DNA of 64,000 nucleotides from JANPPS01 sp965246925. Its GTDB lineage: Bacteria > Pseudomonadota > Alphaproteobacteria > Acetobacterales > Acetobacteraceae. The stretch covers positions 1 to 64,000 of the forward strand of contig OZ251994.1 in NCBI GenBank assembly GCA_965246925.1. Direction: 5' to 3'. The notes beneath the pieces were generated by a model. That model did not search any database. It was given only the letters and a program-made list of their open reading frames with translations, and had not been told where the DNA came from. Position 1 is the first letter of the stretch; every line of letters begins with the position of its first letter. Positions 8,582-18,360 of this stretch are shown in pieces. The translations under genes and the position numbers were made by a program.

Positions 8582-11489
8582 GGAGGCGCACCCCTTCCGG
8601 GTCCAGGAACACGGGGTCCACTACCCGCACGGCCGCCGCCGCCCCGCCGCCATGGGCGAACAGGCTCTCACCCAGCCGGCCCCGCCCATCCGCCAGCATC
8701 GCCAGCGCGATCGAGTGGCCGAGCGTGGTGCCGCCATAGGCCGACGTCACGTGCCCGAGCGACGGCGTGCCTGCCCGGGGTGCGGCGTCCGCCGTCAACT
8801 GCGCGCCCTCGTCCAGCACGCGGCCGGGGTCGGCCGTCAGCAACCCCACCAGCTGTAGCCGGCCCGGCGCCGCCATGTCCGGGCGGGCCAGCGAGCGCTT
8901 GCCCACGAAATCCGGCTTGGCCTTGCCGATCGCCCAACCGAGCCCGAGGTCCCCCGGCGTCGCGGTGCCGTCGCTCTCCTGACCCACGATGACATAGCCC
9001 TTCTCGGCCCGCAGCACGTGCATCGCCTCCGTCCCATAGACGCAGCCGCCCACCGCGCGCACGGCGGCATGGATCCGCTCCCATACCACCAGCGCGTCTC
9101 CGGACGGGACGTTCACCTCGTACCCCAGCTCCCCGGTGAAGCTCACGCGGAACAGCCGCATGGGCACGCCGCCGATGCTGCCCGGCGCCACGCTCATATG
9201 CGGCATGGCGTCCCCGCCGATATCCATGCCGTCCACCAAGGGCGCCAGCACGTCGCGCGCCCGCGGCCCTTGAACGGCCAGCACGGCCCATTGCTCGGTG
9301 ACGCTCGTGAGCCACACGCGAAGCTCCGGCCACTCCGTCTGCAGGAAGTCCTCCATCAGCGACAGCACGCGGGGCGCGCCGCCGGTGGTGGTGGTGACGT
9401 GGAACCGGTCCGGCGCCAGGCGGCCCACCACGCCGTCATCCAACACGAAGCCGTTCTCCCCCAGCATCACCCCATAGCGGCACCGCCCGGGGGTAAGCTT
9501 GGTCCAGGCGTTCACGTACATCCGGTTCAGGAACTCCGCCGCGTCCGGGCCCACGACCTCGATCTTGCCCAGGGTCGAGGCGTCGAACAGCCCGGCGGCT
9601 TCGCGCACGGTGCGGCACTCCCGCGCCACGGCCGCGTGCATATCTTCCCGCCCGCGCGGAAAATAGCGGGCGCGCTTCCATAGGGCCACGTCCTCGAACA
9701 CCGCGCCCTCCGCCTCCGCCCAGTCATGGATGGGGGTGGTGCGCACGGGGTCGAACAGCACGCCGCGGCTATAGCCGGCGAGGGTCCCGAAGGTCACCGG
9801 TGTATAGGGCGGGCGGAACGTGGTGAGCCCCACCTCCGGAATGGGCCGCCCCAGTTGCCGCGCCACGATCGACAGCGCGTTCATGTTGCTGGTCTTGCCC
9901 TGGTCCGTCGCCATACCGGTCGTGGTGTAGCGCTTGACATGCTCGATACTGTGGAAACCCTCCTGCGTCGCGAGCTTCAGGTCCTTGGCGGTCACGTCGT
10001 TCTGGAAGTCGACGAAGCCCCGGCTGGCCGCGACCGGCGGGGACCAGCGGGCCGGCCGCGTGCCCTCGATCGCGGGCGGCGCCGCGGGCGGGGCGTCATG
10101 GCCCGCCTCCCGCGCGGCATCCTGGCCGGCCTCCATGCCGTCCAGCACCGCCTCGTTCAATGCATGCACGCCGCGGCAGGCGCCGGCGCAGCGTAGGCCG
10201 GGGCCGGCCGCGCCCGGCAGGAACGTCTCGGCCGCCGGGTCCCACTCCAGCGTACCGCGGGCTTGGGAGAACAGGTTCAAGGACGGCGTCCACCCGCCGC
10301 TCATGCCGAGCAGGTCGCAGCGCACCCACTCCCGCGTCCGTCCGCGGCCCAGGATCGCCACCCGGATGCCGCGCCGCCCGCGGGTGCCCAGCACGCGCAT
10401 GCCCGTCTCCACCCGGATCCCGGCCGCCCGCGCCGCCTGCGGCCACGGCCCGTCCGCCACCGGACGCGCATCGGCGATCACCGCGATGGTGACGCCGCAT
10501 GCATGTAGGTCCAGCGCGGCGCGATAGGCCGTGTCGCTCGTGGTGGCGAACACCGCCCGCTGTCCCGGCGGCGCGCCATAGCGGGTCGCATAGACGCGCG
10601 CGGCGTCGGCCAGCATGACGCCGGGCCGGTCGTTCCCGGGAAACACCAGCGGACGCTCATGGCTCCCGGCCGCGATCACCACCTGCTTGGCGCGCACCTG
10701 CCATAGCCGTTCCCGCGGCAGCGCCGGGTCCGGGTCCGGCAGATGGTCCGTGAGACGCTGCGCCAGGCCGATCATATTGCCGGGATACCAGCCGAACGCC
10801 GTCGTCCGGGTCAGCAGCGTGACGTCCGGGCGCGCCGCCAGCGCCCCCACCCGCGCCGCCACCCACTCCGCCGCCGCCATCCCGCCGATCCGCGCGTCCC
10901 GGTCCGCCAGCAGGCTGCCGCCGAACCGGGCCCCTTCGTCACACAGCATGACCCGGGCGCCCGCCGCCGCCGCCGCCTCCGCCGCCGCAAGCCCGGCCGG
11001 GCCCGAGCCGATCACCAGCACGTCGCAATGCGCATACCGGCTCGCATAGCGGTCCCGATCCGCCACGGTCGGCGCCCGGCCCAGCCCGGCAGCCCGGCGG
11101 ATCAGCGGCTCATACAGCCGGTGCCACGCGCCATCCGGGGCCATGAACGTCTTGTAATAGAAACCGGCCGACAGCACCGGCCCTGCCAGGCCGCTCAAGG
11201 CCTGTAGGTCGAAGGCCAGCGACGGGAACCGGTTCTGGCTCCGCGCCACCAGCCCGTCATACACCTCCACCTGCGTCGCCCGCAGGTTGGGGGTGCAGCG
11301 CCCGGGGCCGCGGTCCACCTCCACCAAGGCGTTCGGCTCCTCCGACCCCGCCGCCAGCACGCCGCGCGGGCGGTGGTACTTGAACGACCGGCCCATCAGC
11401 CGCACCCCGTTCGCCAGCAGGGCGGAGGCCAGGGTGTCGCCGGGCCGGGCGGGATAGGCGCGTCCGTCGAAGGTGAAACGGAGGGTCAT
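8574..11489 (-). CDS. soxA: Sarcosine oxidase alpha subunit
   Basis: A 971-residue large subunit. Residues ~1-80 form the 2Fe-2S-fold-like domain (SFKYHRPRG). A Rossmann motif VIGSGPAGLAAAEAAAAAG starts near residue 159 and binds dinucleotide. A second nucleotide-binding region follows. From ~590 there is an aminomethyltransferase (GcvT-like) folate domain ending in LGHSIALAMLADG. The ATG at 11489 was chosen because it gives the family start MTLRFTFDGRAYPARPGDT and overlaps the soxD stop as ATGA; the longer upstream frame is a soxD shadow. The enzyme passes formaldehyde-level carbon to tetrahydrofolate. Confidence 0.95.
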   Translation of the reverse strand: MTLRFTFDGRAYPARPGDTLASALLANGVRLMGRSFKYHRPRGVLAAGSEEPNALVEVDRGPGRCTPNLRATQVEVYDGLVARSQNRFPSLAFDLQALSGLAGPVLSAGFYYKTFMAPDGAWHRLYEPLIRRAAGLGRAPTVADRDRYASRYAHCDVLVIGSGPAGLAAAEAAAAAGARVMLCDEGARFGGSLLADRDARIGGMAAAEWVAARVGALAARPDVTLLTRTTAFGWYPGNMIGLAQRLTDHLPDPDPALPRERLWQVRAKQVVIAAGSHERPLVFPGNDRPGVMLADAARVYATRYGAPPGQRAVFATTSDTAYRAALDLHACGVTIAVIADARPVADGPWPQAARAAGIRVETGMRVLGTRGRRGIRVAILGRGRTREWVRCDLLGMSGGWTPSLNLFSQARGTLEWDPAAETFLPGAAGPGLRCAGACRGVHALNEAVLDGMEAGQDAAREAGHDAPPAAPPAIEGTRPARWSPPVAASRGFVDFQNDVTAKDLKLATQEGFHSIEHVKRYTTTGMATDQGKTSNMNALSIVARQLGRPIPEVGLTTFRPPYTPVTFGTLAGYSRGVLFDPVRTTPIHDWAEAEGAVFEDVALWKRARYFPRGREDMHAAVARECRTVREAAGLFDASTLGKIEVVGPDAAEFLNRMYVNAWTKLTPGRCRYGVMLGENGFVLDDGVVGRLAPDRFHVTTTTGGAPRVLSLMEDFLQTEWPELRVWLTSVTEQWAVLAVQGPRARDVLAPLVDGMDIGGDAMPHMSVAPGSIGGVPMRLFRVSFTGELGYEVNVPSGDALVVWERIHAAVRAVGGCVYGTEAMHVLRAEKGYVIVGQESDGTATPGDLGLGWAIGKAKPDFVGKRSLARPDMAAPGRLQLVGLLTADPGRVLDEGAQLTADAAPRAGTPSLGHVTSAYGGTTLGHSIALAMLADGRGRLGESLFAHGGGAAAAVRVVDPVFLDPEGVRLHA

Positions 11490-11776
11490 GGCTGGCTCGG
11501 CTCCTCCCCGGGGCGCCTGGTGCCGGCCGGGTACGACGTGACGAACTGGTCGGTATGGGTGTGGCGCACGGCGTTGAAGAACCGGCCGCAGCCATGGGTA
11601 TGCCGCCACCGCTCTGCATGCTCGCCCCGCGGATTGGTGCGCGCATACAGGAACCCGGCCCATTCCTGGTCATCGAGCGACAGGGGGTCGGCCGGGCGGG
11701 CGATGTGCGCCTCCCCGGCATAGGTGAACTCGGCCTCCGGACGCGCGCCGCAGTGGGGGCAGGGGATCAGCAGCAT
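11486..11776 (-). CDS. soxD: Sarcosine oxidase delta subunit
   Basis: A 96-residue zinc-binding subunit. The N-terminus CPHCGARPEAEFTYAGEA supplies two cysteines. The C-terminal half has HTHGCGRFFNAVRHT, the usual His and Cys ligand region. It lies one base from the soxB stop and overlaps soxA by 4 bases. Length and motif order are normal for the family. Confidence 0.95.
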   Translation of the reverse strand: MLLIPCPHCGARPEAEFTYAGEAHIARPADPLSLDDQEWAGFLYARTNPRGEHAERWRHTHGCGRFFNAVRHTHTDQFVTSYPAGTRRPGEEPSQP

Positions 11777-11777
11777 C

Positions 11778-13034
11778 TCAGTGCGCCACCGCGGCGGCCG
11801 CGGCTTCGTCGATCAGGCGGCCGGTGCGGAACCGGTCCAGCGTGAACGGCGCGTTCAGCCGGTGCGGCGCGTCATGCGCCAGCGTATGCGCGAACGTCCA
11901 GCCGGACGCCGGCGTCGCCTTGAACCCGCCCGTGCCCCAGCCGCAATTCACAAACAGGCCCGGCACCGGCGTCTTCCCCAGGATGGGGCTCCGGTCCGGC
12001 GTCACGTCCACGATGCCACCCCAGTTGCGCAGCATCCGCATGCGGCGGAACTGCGGAAACAGCTCGCAGATCGCGTCCAGCGTATGGGTCGCGATATGCA
12101 GCCCGCCCTGCTGGCTATAGCTGGTATAGGCGTCCGTGCCGGCGCCGATCACCAGCTCGCCCTTGTCGGACTGGCTGATGTAGGCGTGGATCGTGTTGGA
12201 CATCACGACGCAGGGAAAGCAGGGCTTCACCGGCTCGCTCACCAAAGCCTGGAGCGGATAGCTCTCGAGCGGCATGCGGACGCCGGCCTGGGCCATCACG
12301 ACGCTGGTGTGCCCGGCCGCCACCACGCCGACCCGCCGGGTGCGGACGGCGCCCTTGGTGGTCTCCACGCCCGAAACGGCGCCCGCCGCGTCCCGCGTGA
12401 TGCCGGTGACGGCGCAGTTCTGGATGATATCGACGCCCAGCGCGCTGGCCGCCCGCGCGTAGCCCCACGCCACCGCGTCATGCCGCGCCGTCCCGCCCCG
12501 CCGCTGCAGCGCGGCGCCCAGCACCGGGTAGCGCATGCCGGTCCCGGTGTTGAGCGGCGGGCAGAACGCCTTGGCCTCTGCGGGCGTCAGCCACTCGTTA
12601 TCCACGCCCGCCAGCCGGTTGGCATAGACGTGCCGCTGGGCGATCTGCACGTCATGCACCGTATGCGCCAGCATCATGACGCCGCGGGGCGAGAACATGA
12701 CGTTGTAGTTCAGCTCACGGGACAGGCCCTCCCATAGCGTGACGGCATGGTTATACAGCGCCGCACTTTCCTCCATGAGATAGTTGCTGCGGATGATGGT
12801 GGTGTTGCGCCCGGTGTTGCCGCCGCCGATCCAGCCTTTTTCGATCACGGCCACGCGGGTCATGCCGTGCAGCTTGGCCAGGTAATAGGCGGTCGCCAGC
12901 CCATGCCCCCCGCCGCCCACGATGACCGCTTCGTACGCCGCCCCCGGACGCTCCGGGGACCGCCAATGCCGCGACCACCCGGCCTGCCCCCGCATGGATT
13001 CCCGCACCAGCCGCGCGGCGGAGAAATGGCTCAT
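11778..13034 (-). CDS. soxB: Sarcosine oxidase beta subunit
   Basis: A 418-residue FAD-dependent oxidoreductase of the DAO/SoxB family. VIVGGGGHGLATAYYLAK (about residues 37-54) is the FAD-binding Rossmann motif. The conserved GTARHDAVAWGYAR region (about 180) contains the histidine to which FMN is attached in this family. NCGWGTGGFKATPASG lies near the end. It is the first gene of soxBDAG and sits 2 bases behind the dgcA-like gene, so it is probably in one transcript with it. Confidence 0.95.
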   Translation of the reverse strand: MSHFSAARLVRESMRGQAGWSRHWRSPERPGAAYEAVIVGGGGHGLATAYYLAKLHGMTRVAVIEKGWIGGGNTGRNTTIIRSNYLMEESAALYNHAVTLWEGLSRELNYNVMFSPRGVMMLAHTVHDVQIAQRHVYANRLAGVDNEWLTPAEAKAFCPPLNTGTGMRYPVLGAALQRRGGTARHDAVAWGYARAASALGVDIIQNCAVTGITRDAAGAVSGVETTKGAVRTRRVGVVAAGHTSVVMAQAGVRMPLESYPLQALVSEPVKPCFPCVVMSNTIHAYISQSDKGELVIGAGTDAYTSYSQQGGLHIATHTLDAICELFPQFRRMRMLRNWGGIVDVTPDRSPILGKTPVPGLFVNCGWGTGGFKATPASGWTFAHTLAHDAPHRLNAPFTLDRFRTGRLIDEAAAAAVAH

Positions 13035-13036
13035 CG

Positions 13037-15097
13037 TTACAGATCCTTCGCCAGTCGCAGCGCATCGAACACCGCCGCGTGGATATTGCGGCTCGCCACC
13101 GCGTCGCCAATGCGGAACAACTGGTACGGTCCGTCCGGATGACGCACGATGTCCTGCGCCCGTCCGCCCAGCAGCGCCGCGTGGTCCACCTCGCCCCCGT
13201 TGCGCGATCCGGGCTTCAGCGCCTCATACAGCTCATCGAGCGGCAGGGTGCCGTGTTCCACCACCACGTGATCCACCAGCCGCACCTCCGTCTCGGCGCC
13301 GTAATCGCTGCCAAGCACCGCCGCCAGCGCGTTGCCCTCGCGCCGCACCGACAGCAGGCGGGTGTTGACCGTGACCCGCACGCCGCACCGCCGGAAGATG
13401 CGCGCGTACGCCGCGTGATTGAGGCCGCCGATCTCGGGCGCCACCATCCGCTCGGGCGTCACCAGCTCCACCTCCGCCCCGGCCTCGGCCAGCACCTCGG
13501 CGGCCTGCATGCCCGGATGGGCGCCGTTATCGTCCCACACCAGCACGCGCCCGGACAGGCTGGCGCCGCCGCCCACCACGTCCCAGCTCGATACGACCAG
13601 CTCGTTCCCTTCCCGCAGCACCTCGGTATCCGGCACCCCGCCAGTCGCCACGAACACCACGTCCGGCTCCAGCGCCAGCACGTCGTCCGCCCCGGCATAA
13701 GTGTTGAACCGCACCACCGCGCCCAGCCGCTCGAGCTCCGACAGCCGCCAATCGACGATGCCGATCAGCTCCCGCCGCCGCAGCGTCCGCGCCGCCAGCA
13801 GCACCTGGCCCCCGGCCCGCTCCGTCGCCTCCAGCACGGTCACCCGGTGCCCCCGCTCGGCCGCCACCCGCCCCGCCTCGAGCCCGGCGGGCCCCGCGCC
13901 GACCACCACCACATGGCGCGCCGGGCCGCTGGTGCGGGGGATATCGTGCGGCATGGAAGCCTCGCGGCCCGTCGCGGCGTTGTGCACGCACAGCGCCTCG
14001 TTCCCCTCGTAGATGCGGTCCAGGCAGTATGTCGCGCCGACGCAGGGCCGGATCCGCGCCTCGTGCCCGGCCAGCACCTTGCGGGCGATATGCGGCTCGG
14101 CGATATGCGCGCGGGTCATGCCGACCATGTCGAGCTTGCCCTCCGCGATCGCGTGCCGGGCGGTCGCCACGTCGTTGATGCGGGCGGCGTGGAAGGTCGG
14201 GAACTGCGTCGCCGCCCTGACCTCTCCGGCAAAGTCCAGGTGCTGCGCCGTGCCCATCCCATGGATCGGGATCACGTGCGACAGCGCGTTGTCGGTATCC
14301 ATGTGCCCGCGCACGATGTTGAGGAAGTCCACCACGCCGCCGCCCGCGAACCGGCGCGCGATCTCCACCCCGTCGGCACGCGACAGGCCGATATCCCAAT
14401 CCTCGTCCGCCACCATGCGCACGCCGATCAGGAAGCGGGGCCCCACCGCGTCCCGCATCGCCTGCAGCACCCGAACCGAGAAATGCATGCGGTTCTCGAG
14501 GCTGCCGCCGTACTCGTCATCCCGCTGGTTGGTGGCCGGGGACCAGAACTGGTCCGGGAAATGCCCATAGGCGTCGATCTCGAACCCATCGAGCCCCGCC
14601 GCCTGCATCCGCTGCGCCGCCGCGGCGTAATCCCGCACCACCCGGTCCAGGTCCCACGCCTCCGCCGCCTTCGGAAAGCCGCGATGCGCCGCCTCCCGCA
14701 CCCGGGACGGCGCCAGGATCGGTAGCCAATCCGCCTTGTTCCACGCCGTCCGCCGGCCGAGATGCGTCAACTGGATCATCACCGCCGACCCATGCTCATG
14801 ACACTCGTCCGACAGCCGTCGGAGCCACGGCACGATCTCGTCCTTATATGCCAGCAGGTTGCCGAACACGGGCGGGCTGTCCGGGGACACCACCGCGGAG
14901 CCGGCGGTCATCGTGAGCGCCATGCCGCCCCGCGCCTTTTCCACGTGATACAGGCGATATCGGTCCTTCGGCATGCCATCCTCGGAATAGGACGGCTCAT
15001 GCGACGTGCTCATGATGCGGTTGCGGAGCGTGAGGTGCCGTAGCTGATACGGCTGCATCAACGGATCCCGGCCCGGCGATATCGTGCTAATGTGCAT
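13037..15097 (-). CDS. dgcA: Dimethylglycine demethylase-type NADH:flavin oxidoreductase (DgcA-like)
   Basis: A 686-residue protein of the trimethylamine dehydrogenase / old-yellow-enzyme group. It has a FMN TIM barrel over ~1-375, an iron-sulfur segment with RPCVGATYC and EALCVHN, and a C-terminal FAD/NAD domain opened by VVVGAGPAGLEAGRVAAERG (about residue 400). The start MHISTISPG at 15097 fits the family; the upstream frame is a regulator shadow. Position between the betaine monooxygenase genes and soxBDAG points to demethylation of dimethylglycine to sarcosine. StcD (N-methylproline demethylase) is a close relative and cannot be excluded. No dgcB partner is adjacent. Only three of the four cysteines of the classic cluster motif are visible (C-x5-C-x11-C). 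Confidence 0.85.
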   Translation of the reverse strand: MHISTISPGRDPLMQPYQLRHLTLRNRIMSTSHEPSYSEDGMPKDRYRLYHVEKARGGMALTMTAGSAVVSPDSPPVFGNLLAYKDEIVPWLRRLSDECHEHGSAVMIQLTHLGRRTAWNKADWLPILAPSRVREAAHRGFPKAAEAWDLDRVVRDYAAAAQRMQAAGLDGFEIDAYGHFPDQFWSPATNQRDDEYGGSLENRMHFSVRVLQAMRDAVGPRFLIGVRMVADEDWDIGLSRADGVEIARRFAGGGVVDFLNIVRGHMDTDNALSHVIPIHGMGTAQHLDFAGEVRAATQFPTFHAARINDVATARHAIAEGKLDMVGMTRAHIAEPHIARKVLAGHEARIRPCVGATYCLDRIYEGNEALCVHNAATGREASMPHDIPRTSGPARHVVVVGAGPAGLEAGRVAAERGHRVTVLEATERAGGQVLLAARTLRRRELIGIVDWRLSELERLGAVVRFNTYAGADDVLALEPDVVFVATGGVPDTEVLREGNELVVSSWDVVGGGASLSGRVLVWDDNGAHPGMQAAEVLAEAGAEVELVTPERMVAPEIGGLNHAAYARIFRRCGVRVTVNTRLLSVRREGNALAAVLGSDYGAETEVRLVDHVVVEHGTLPLDELYEALKPGSRNGGEVDHAALLGGRAQDIVRHPDGPYQLFRIGDAVASRNIHAAVFDALRLAKDL

Positions 15098-16055
15098 GCT
15101 GCACTCCTGCCGGCGCGCGCCGCCGCTCCTGATTGGGCGGCTGGCCGAACCGTCCGCGGTAGGCGGCGCTGAACCGGGACGGCGTCGCATAGCCGCACGC
15201 CGCCCCCACGGCCGTCACCGGCATCGCCGTCTCCCGCAGCAAGGTCCGCGCCCGCTCGAGCCGGAGCCCGGCGGAATAGGCGGCCGGCGTCTGGCTCAGG
15301 TGCCGGCGGAACAGCCGCTCCAATTGCCGGGGTGACAGCCCTACGCTCCGCGCCACCGCGGCGGCCAGCATCGGCGCCTCCACTCCCTCCTCCATCACGC
15401 GAAGCGCATCGGCGAGCTTGGGCGGCACGGACGGGCCCGCCGGGCTCCGCTGCCGCTCGGTCCCGGCGCGCACCCGCTCCACCAGGAACTGCGCCGCGAC
15501 GGCGGACGCGAGCGCCGGGCCGAGCCGCGCCTCCACCATCGCCAGCATCAGGCTGATGGGCGCGATCCCCCCGGTGCAGGTGACGCGGTCGCGGTCCACG
15601 GCATAGAGGTCACCCACGAACTCGATCTCGCGGAACTCCTCCCCGATCGGCGCCAGGTTCTCCCAATGCACGACGCAGCGGCGGCCGCGCAGCAGGCCCG
15701 CCTTGGCCAGCGCGAACGCCCCCGTGCACAGGCTGCCGAGCGCCACACCCTCCCGCGCCAGGCGGCGCAGCGCGGCGATCACCTTGGCGTCCACCGCGTC
15801 CTGCACCTGCACGCCGCCGCATACCAGCAGCAGGTCGGGCCGGGTCATGCCGGCCACCGCCACCGCCGGATGCAGGCTTAGCCCGTTGCTGGCCGCGGCC
15901 GGGCTGCCGTCCGGGGTCACCAGCTCCCAGCTATAGGCCGCCGTCCCGCTCAGCCGGTTGGCCATCCGCAGCACCTCGACCGCATTGGCGCAGGCGATCA
16001 TGGAGTAGTTGGGCAGCGTCATGAACGCGAGGCGCCGCAGGGTGCCGAGATCCAT
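15087..16055 (-). CDS. gbdR: GlxA/AraC-type transcriptional regulator, likely GbdR
   Basis: A 322-residue activator with an N-terminal DJ-1/PfpI-like ligand domain (residues ~1-190) and a C-terminal AraC helix-turn-helix pair (~220-310: SVGLSPRQLERLFRRHLSQTP and VGAACGYATPSRFSAAYRGRFG). The start at 16055 gives MDLGTLRRLAFMTLPNYSMIA, matching GbdR/CdhR regulators. It lies between gbcB (3 bases upstream) and the dgcA-like gene (11-base overlap), so it is in the operon it probably activates. Known GbdR proteins respond to glycine betaine and dimethylglycine. Confidence 0.88.
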   Translation of the reverse strand: MDLGTLRRLAFMTLPNYSMIACANAVEVLRMANRLSGTAAYSWELVTPDGSPAAASNGLSLHPAVAVAGMTRPDLLLVCGGVQVQDAVDAKVIAALRRLAREGVALGSLCTGAFALAKAGLLRGRRCVVHWENLAPIGEEFREIEFVGDLYAVDRDRVTCTGGIAPISLMLAMVEARLGPALASAVAAQFLVERVRAGTERQRSPAGPSVPPKLADALRVMEEGVEAPMLAAAVARSVGLSPRQLERLFRRHLSQTPAAYSAGLRLERARTLLRETAMPVTAVGAACGYATPSRFSAAYRGRFGQPPNQERRRAPAGVQHAH

Positions 16056-16057
16056 CG

Positions 16058-17101
16058 TCAGCGGTCCACGACCAGGTCGCTCGACGGACGGGCGCAGCAC
16101 AGCAGGGCCATGCCGCCGTCGATCTCGCGCTGCCGGATGCCGCCGCCGTGCCGCATCTCGACCGTGCCGGACAGCACCCGGCTCTTGCAGGTGCCGCACA
16201 CGCCCTTGCCGCACGCGGACGGCAGCCGGACCCCGGCGGCGCGAGCGGCTGCCAATACGGTGGTGCCGGGCGCGCAGCTGATGTCCCGGCCCAGCCGCGC
16301 GAACCGAACCGTGAAGCCGCCCGTGCCGATCACGGCTGCCGGCTCCGGCCCCCGCTCCTCCTCGAAGCTGAAGCTCTCCTCGTGATACCGGCTGCGATCC
16401 GCACCGGCCTCGTCCAGCATGGCGCGGACTGCCGCCATATACGGGGCGGGGCCGCAGCAATAGACCTCGCGCTGCAGCAGATCGGGCGCCAGCAGGCCCA
16501 GCATCGCCGGGGACAGCCGCCCGCGGTAGCCGTCCCAGCGGGCGCCCGGGACATCCCGCTCGACTACCCCCACGGACCGGAACCCCGGCCGCCGCGCCAG
16601 CACGCGCAGTTCATCGGCAAACACCAGGTCATCCGGGCTCCGCGCGCTATGGATGAACAGTATGTCCGTGTCCGCACCCAAATCATGCAGCGTGCGCGCC
16701 ATGCTCATCAGCGGCGTGATCCCGCTCCCGGCCGATAGCAGCAACAGCTTGCCCGGCGGTGCCATGCCGCAACTGAAATCCCCCGCCGGGCCGGACGCCC
16801 GCACCCGCGCCCCCGCCCGCATCGACCCATGCAGCCAGCGGGAACCCGGCCCGGTATCCGCCCGCTTGACCGTGATCTCGATCCGCTGCGGACGCGTGGG
16901 GGGCGAGGCGATGGTGTAGGACCGTTGCACGCCCGCCGCCTCCAGCTCGAAGGTCATGTATTGGCCCGGCAAGAACTGAAACAGCCGCGGCTGCGCGGGC
17001 GCGAACACGAAGGTGCTGACGTCATGCGTCTCCACGCGCACGGCCACGCATACCAGGTCCGCATCCCGCTCCGCATCCCAGACGGGCGGTTGCACGCTCA
17101 T
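16058..17101 (-). CDS. gbcB: Glycine betaine monooxygenase reductase component
   Basis: A 347-residue ferredoxin-NAD(P) reductase. RSYTIASPP (about 60) binds flavin, LLLLSAGSGITPLMSM (about 130) is the NAD-binding start, and YCCGPAPYM follows. The C-terminal plant-type 2Fe-2S domain has ACGKGVCGTCKSR and a fourth cysteine in LLCCARP. It passes electrons from NAD(P)H to the Rieske oxygenase GbcA. The start at 17101 overlaps the gbcA stop as ATGA; the longer open frame is a shadow of gbcA. Confidence 0.92.
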   Translation of the reverse strand: MSVQPPVWDAERDADLVCVAVRVETHDVSTFVFAPAQPRLFQFLPGQYMTFELEAAGVQRSYTIASPPTRPQRIEITVKRADTGPGSRWLHGSMRAGARVRASGPAGDFSCGMAPPGKLLLLSAGSGITPLMSMARTLHDLGADTDILFIHSARSPDDLVFADELRVLARRPGFRSVGVVERDVPGARWDGYRGRLSPAMLGLLAPDLLQREVYCCGPAPYMAAVRAMLDEAGADRSRYHEESFSFEEERGPEPAAVIGTGGFTVRFARLGRDISCAPGTTVLAAARAAGVRLPSACGKGVCGTCKSRVLSGTVEMRHGGGIRQREIDGGMALLCCARPSSDLVVDR

Positions 17102-18360
17102 GCGCCCGCCGCCAGACGCTCGGTATACCAAAGGCAAAATTGCTCCACCAAGCCCTCGGTATGCGGGGAATAGGGGCCGGGCTCGTAGGCCGGGCTCACG
17201 ACGCCGGCCTGGGTGATCTCCACCAGCGCCGCGTCCTGCCGGTTGGTCGCCTCCCACACGGCGGTGAGGTTGGCCGGGTCGTAATCCACCCCCTCCACCG
17301 CGTCCTTATGCACCAGCCACGTCGTCCGCAGCAGCGTGCGGTCCGGGCCGAGCGGCAGGACGCAGAACGTCACCGCATGATCGCTCATCAGATGGTGCCA
17401 GGAATTGGGCTGCGTCCAGAACGTGAGCCCCCCGGCCCGCGCATCCATCATGTCCCCCAACAGCCTGCGGCAGGCCGCGCGGGTGTCGATCGTATGGCTC
17501 TCCCCGGCCTCGGCCAGCGGCAGACGCTCGGTGCGGAAGCCGGTGGCGCGTCCGCTCAGATGCTCGAGCCGGCGGGACGGCAGGCCGGCCTGCTCCCACC
17601 GCGCATGCAGCTCCTCGACCATGCCGTCATACCGCGCGGCCTCCGCCAGCTCGTCCGCGCCCAGGTTCTCCGGCGCGAAGCCGAATCCGAAGGCGAATAG
17701 CGGCACCGTCAGCTCGGGATGGTTGGTCGCGCAATGATAGCACTCCCGGTTGTTCTCCATCGTGAGCTTCCAGTTGCCATGCTCGACCAAGTCGAGCTGC
17801 CGGGCGACCCTGGTGTCCCGCAGGCGGTGCGGCAGCAGGTAGGGCTCCATGGCCGCTGCCATGTCGTCGATATCGGCCGGCGGGTGCTCGGCCAGGCACA
17901 CGAACAGCAGGCCGCCGACCGAGCGGACCGCGACGGGGCGGAGGCCGCGGCACGCCGGGTCGAAATCCTGCCCCATATGGTCCGCGAACAGCAGGCTCCC
18001 GTCCAGCGCGTAAGTCCAGGTGTGATAGCGGCACACCAGGTTGCCGACCTGCCCCTTGCCTTCCGGCATCAGCTGCGCGCCGCGGTGGCGGCAGACGTTG
18101 TGGAAGGCGCGGACCGCGCCGTCATCGTCCCTGACGATCAGCAGCGGTGCCGTGCCGACATGCAGCGCCATGACGTCACCGGGCTCCGGCACGTCCGGCT
18201 CCTGCCCCACGAAGATCCAGTGCCGCCCGAAGATCAGCTCCATGTCGGCGCGGAACACGGCCTCGCTGGTATAGAACGCCTGCTCGAGCGAATGGCCGGG
18301 CCGGCGGCGGTGCAGCAGGGTGGATATGTCGTTCATGTCCGGCAGCATGACCCGGCGCAT
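17098..18360 (-). CDS. gbcA: Rieske oxygenase, glycine betaine monooxygenase GbcA-like
   Basis: A 420-residue ring-hydroxylating-type oxygenase alpha subunit. The Rieske centre is CRHRG (C90, H92) and CRYHTW (C110, H113). The mononuclear iron site is NNRECYHCATNH (about 203-214). With GbcB it would demethylate glycine betaine to dimethylglycine. Relatives act on stachydrine (Stc2) or carnitine (CntA); the neighbouring dgcA-like, sox, bet and cho genes favour betaine. In-frame ATGs at codons 5 and 9 are alternative starts. It is the first gene of the - strand catabolic operon, divergent from choV over 150 bases. Confidence 0.9.
   Translation of the reverse strand: MRRVMLPDMNDISTLLHRRRPGHSLEQAFYTSEAVFRADMELIFGRHWIFVGQEPDVPEPGDVMALHVGTAPLLIVRDDDGAVRAFHNVCRHRGAQLMPEGKGQVGNLVCRYHTWTYALDGSLLFADHMGQDFDPACRGLRPVAVRSVGGLLFVCLAEHPPADIDDMAAAMEPYLLPHRLRDTRVARQLDLVEHGNWKLTMENNRECYHCATNHPELTVPLFAFGFGFAPENLGADELAEAARYDGMVEELHARWEQAGLPSRRLEHLSGRATGFRTERLPLAEAGESHTIDTRAACRRLLGDMMDARAGGLTFWTQPNSWHHLMSDHAVTFCVLPLGPDRTLLRTTWLVHKDAVEGVDYDPANLTAVWEATNRQDAALVEITQAGVVSPAYEPGPYSPHTEGLVEQFCLWYTERLAAGA

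Noticed and set aside
13079..14725. Long + strand open frame opposite the dgcA-like gene
   Set aside because: His/Arg/Pro-rich antisense shadow with no recognisable domain; the - strand gene is certain.
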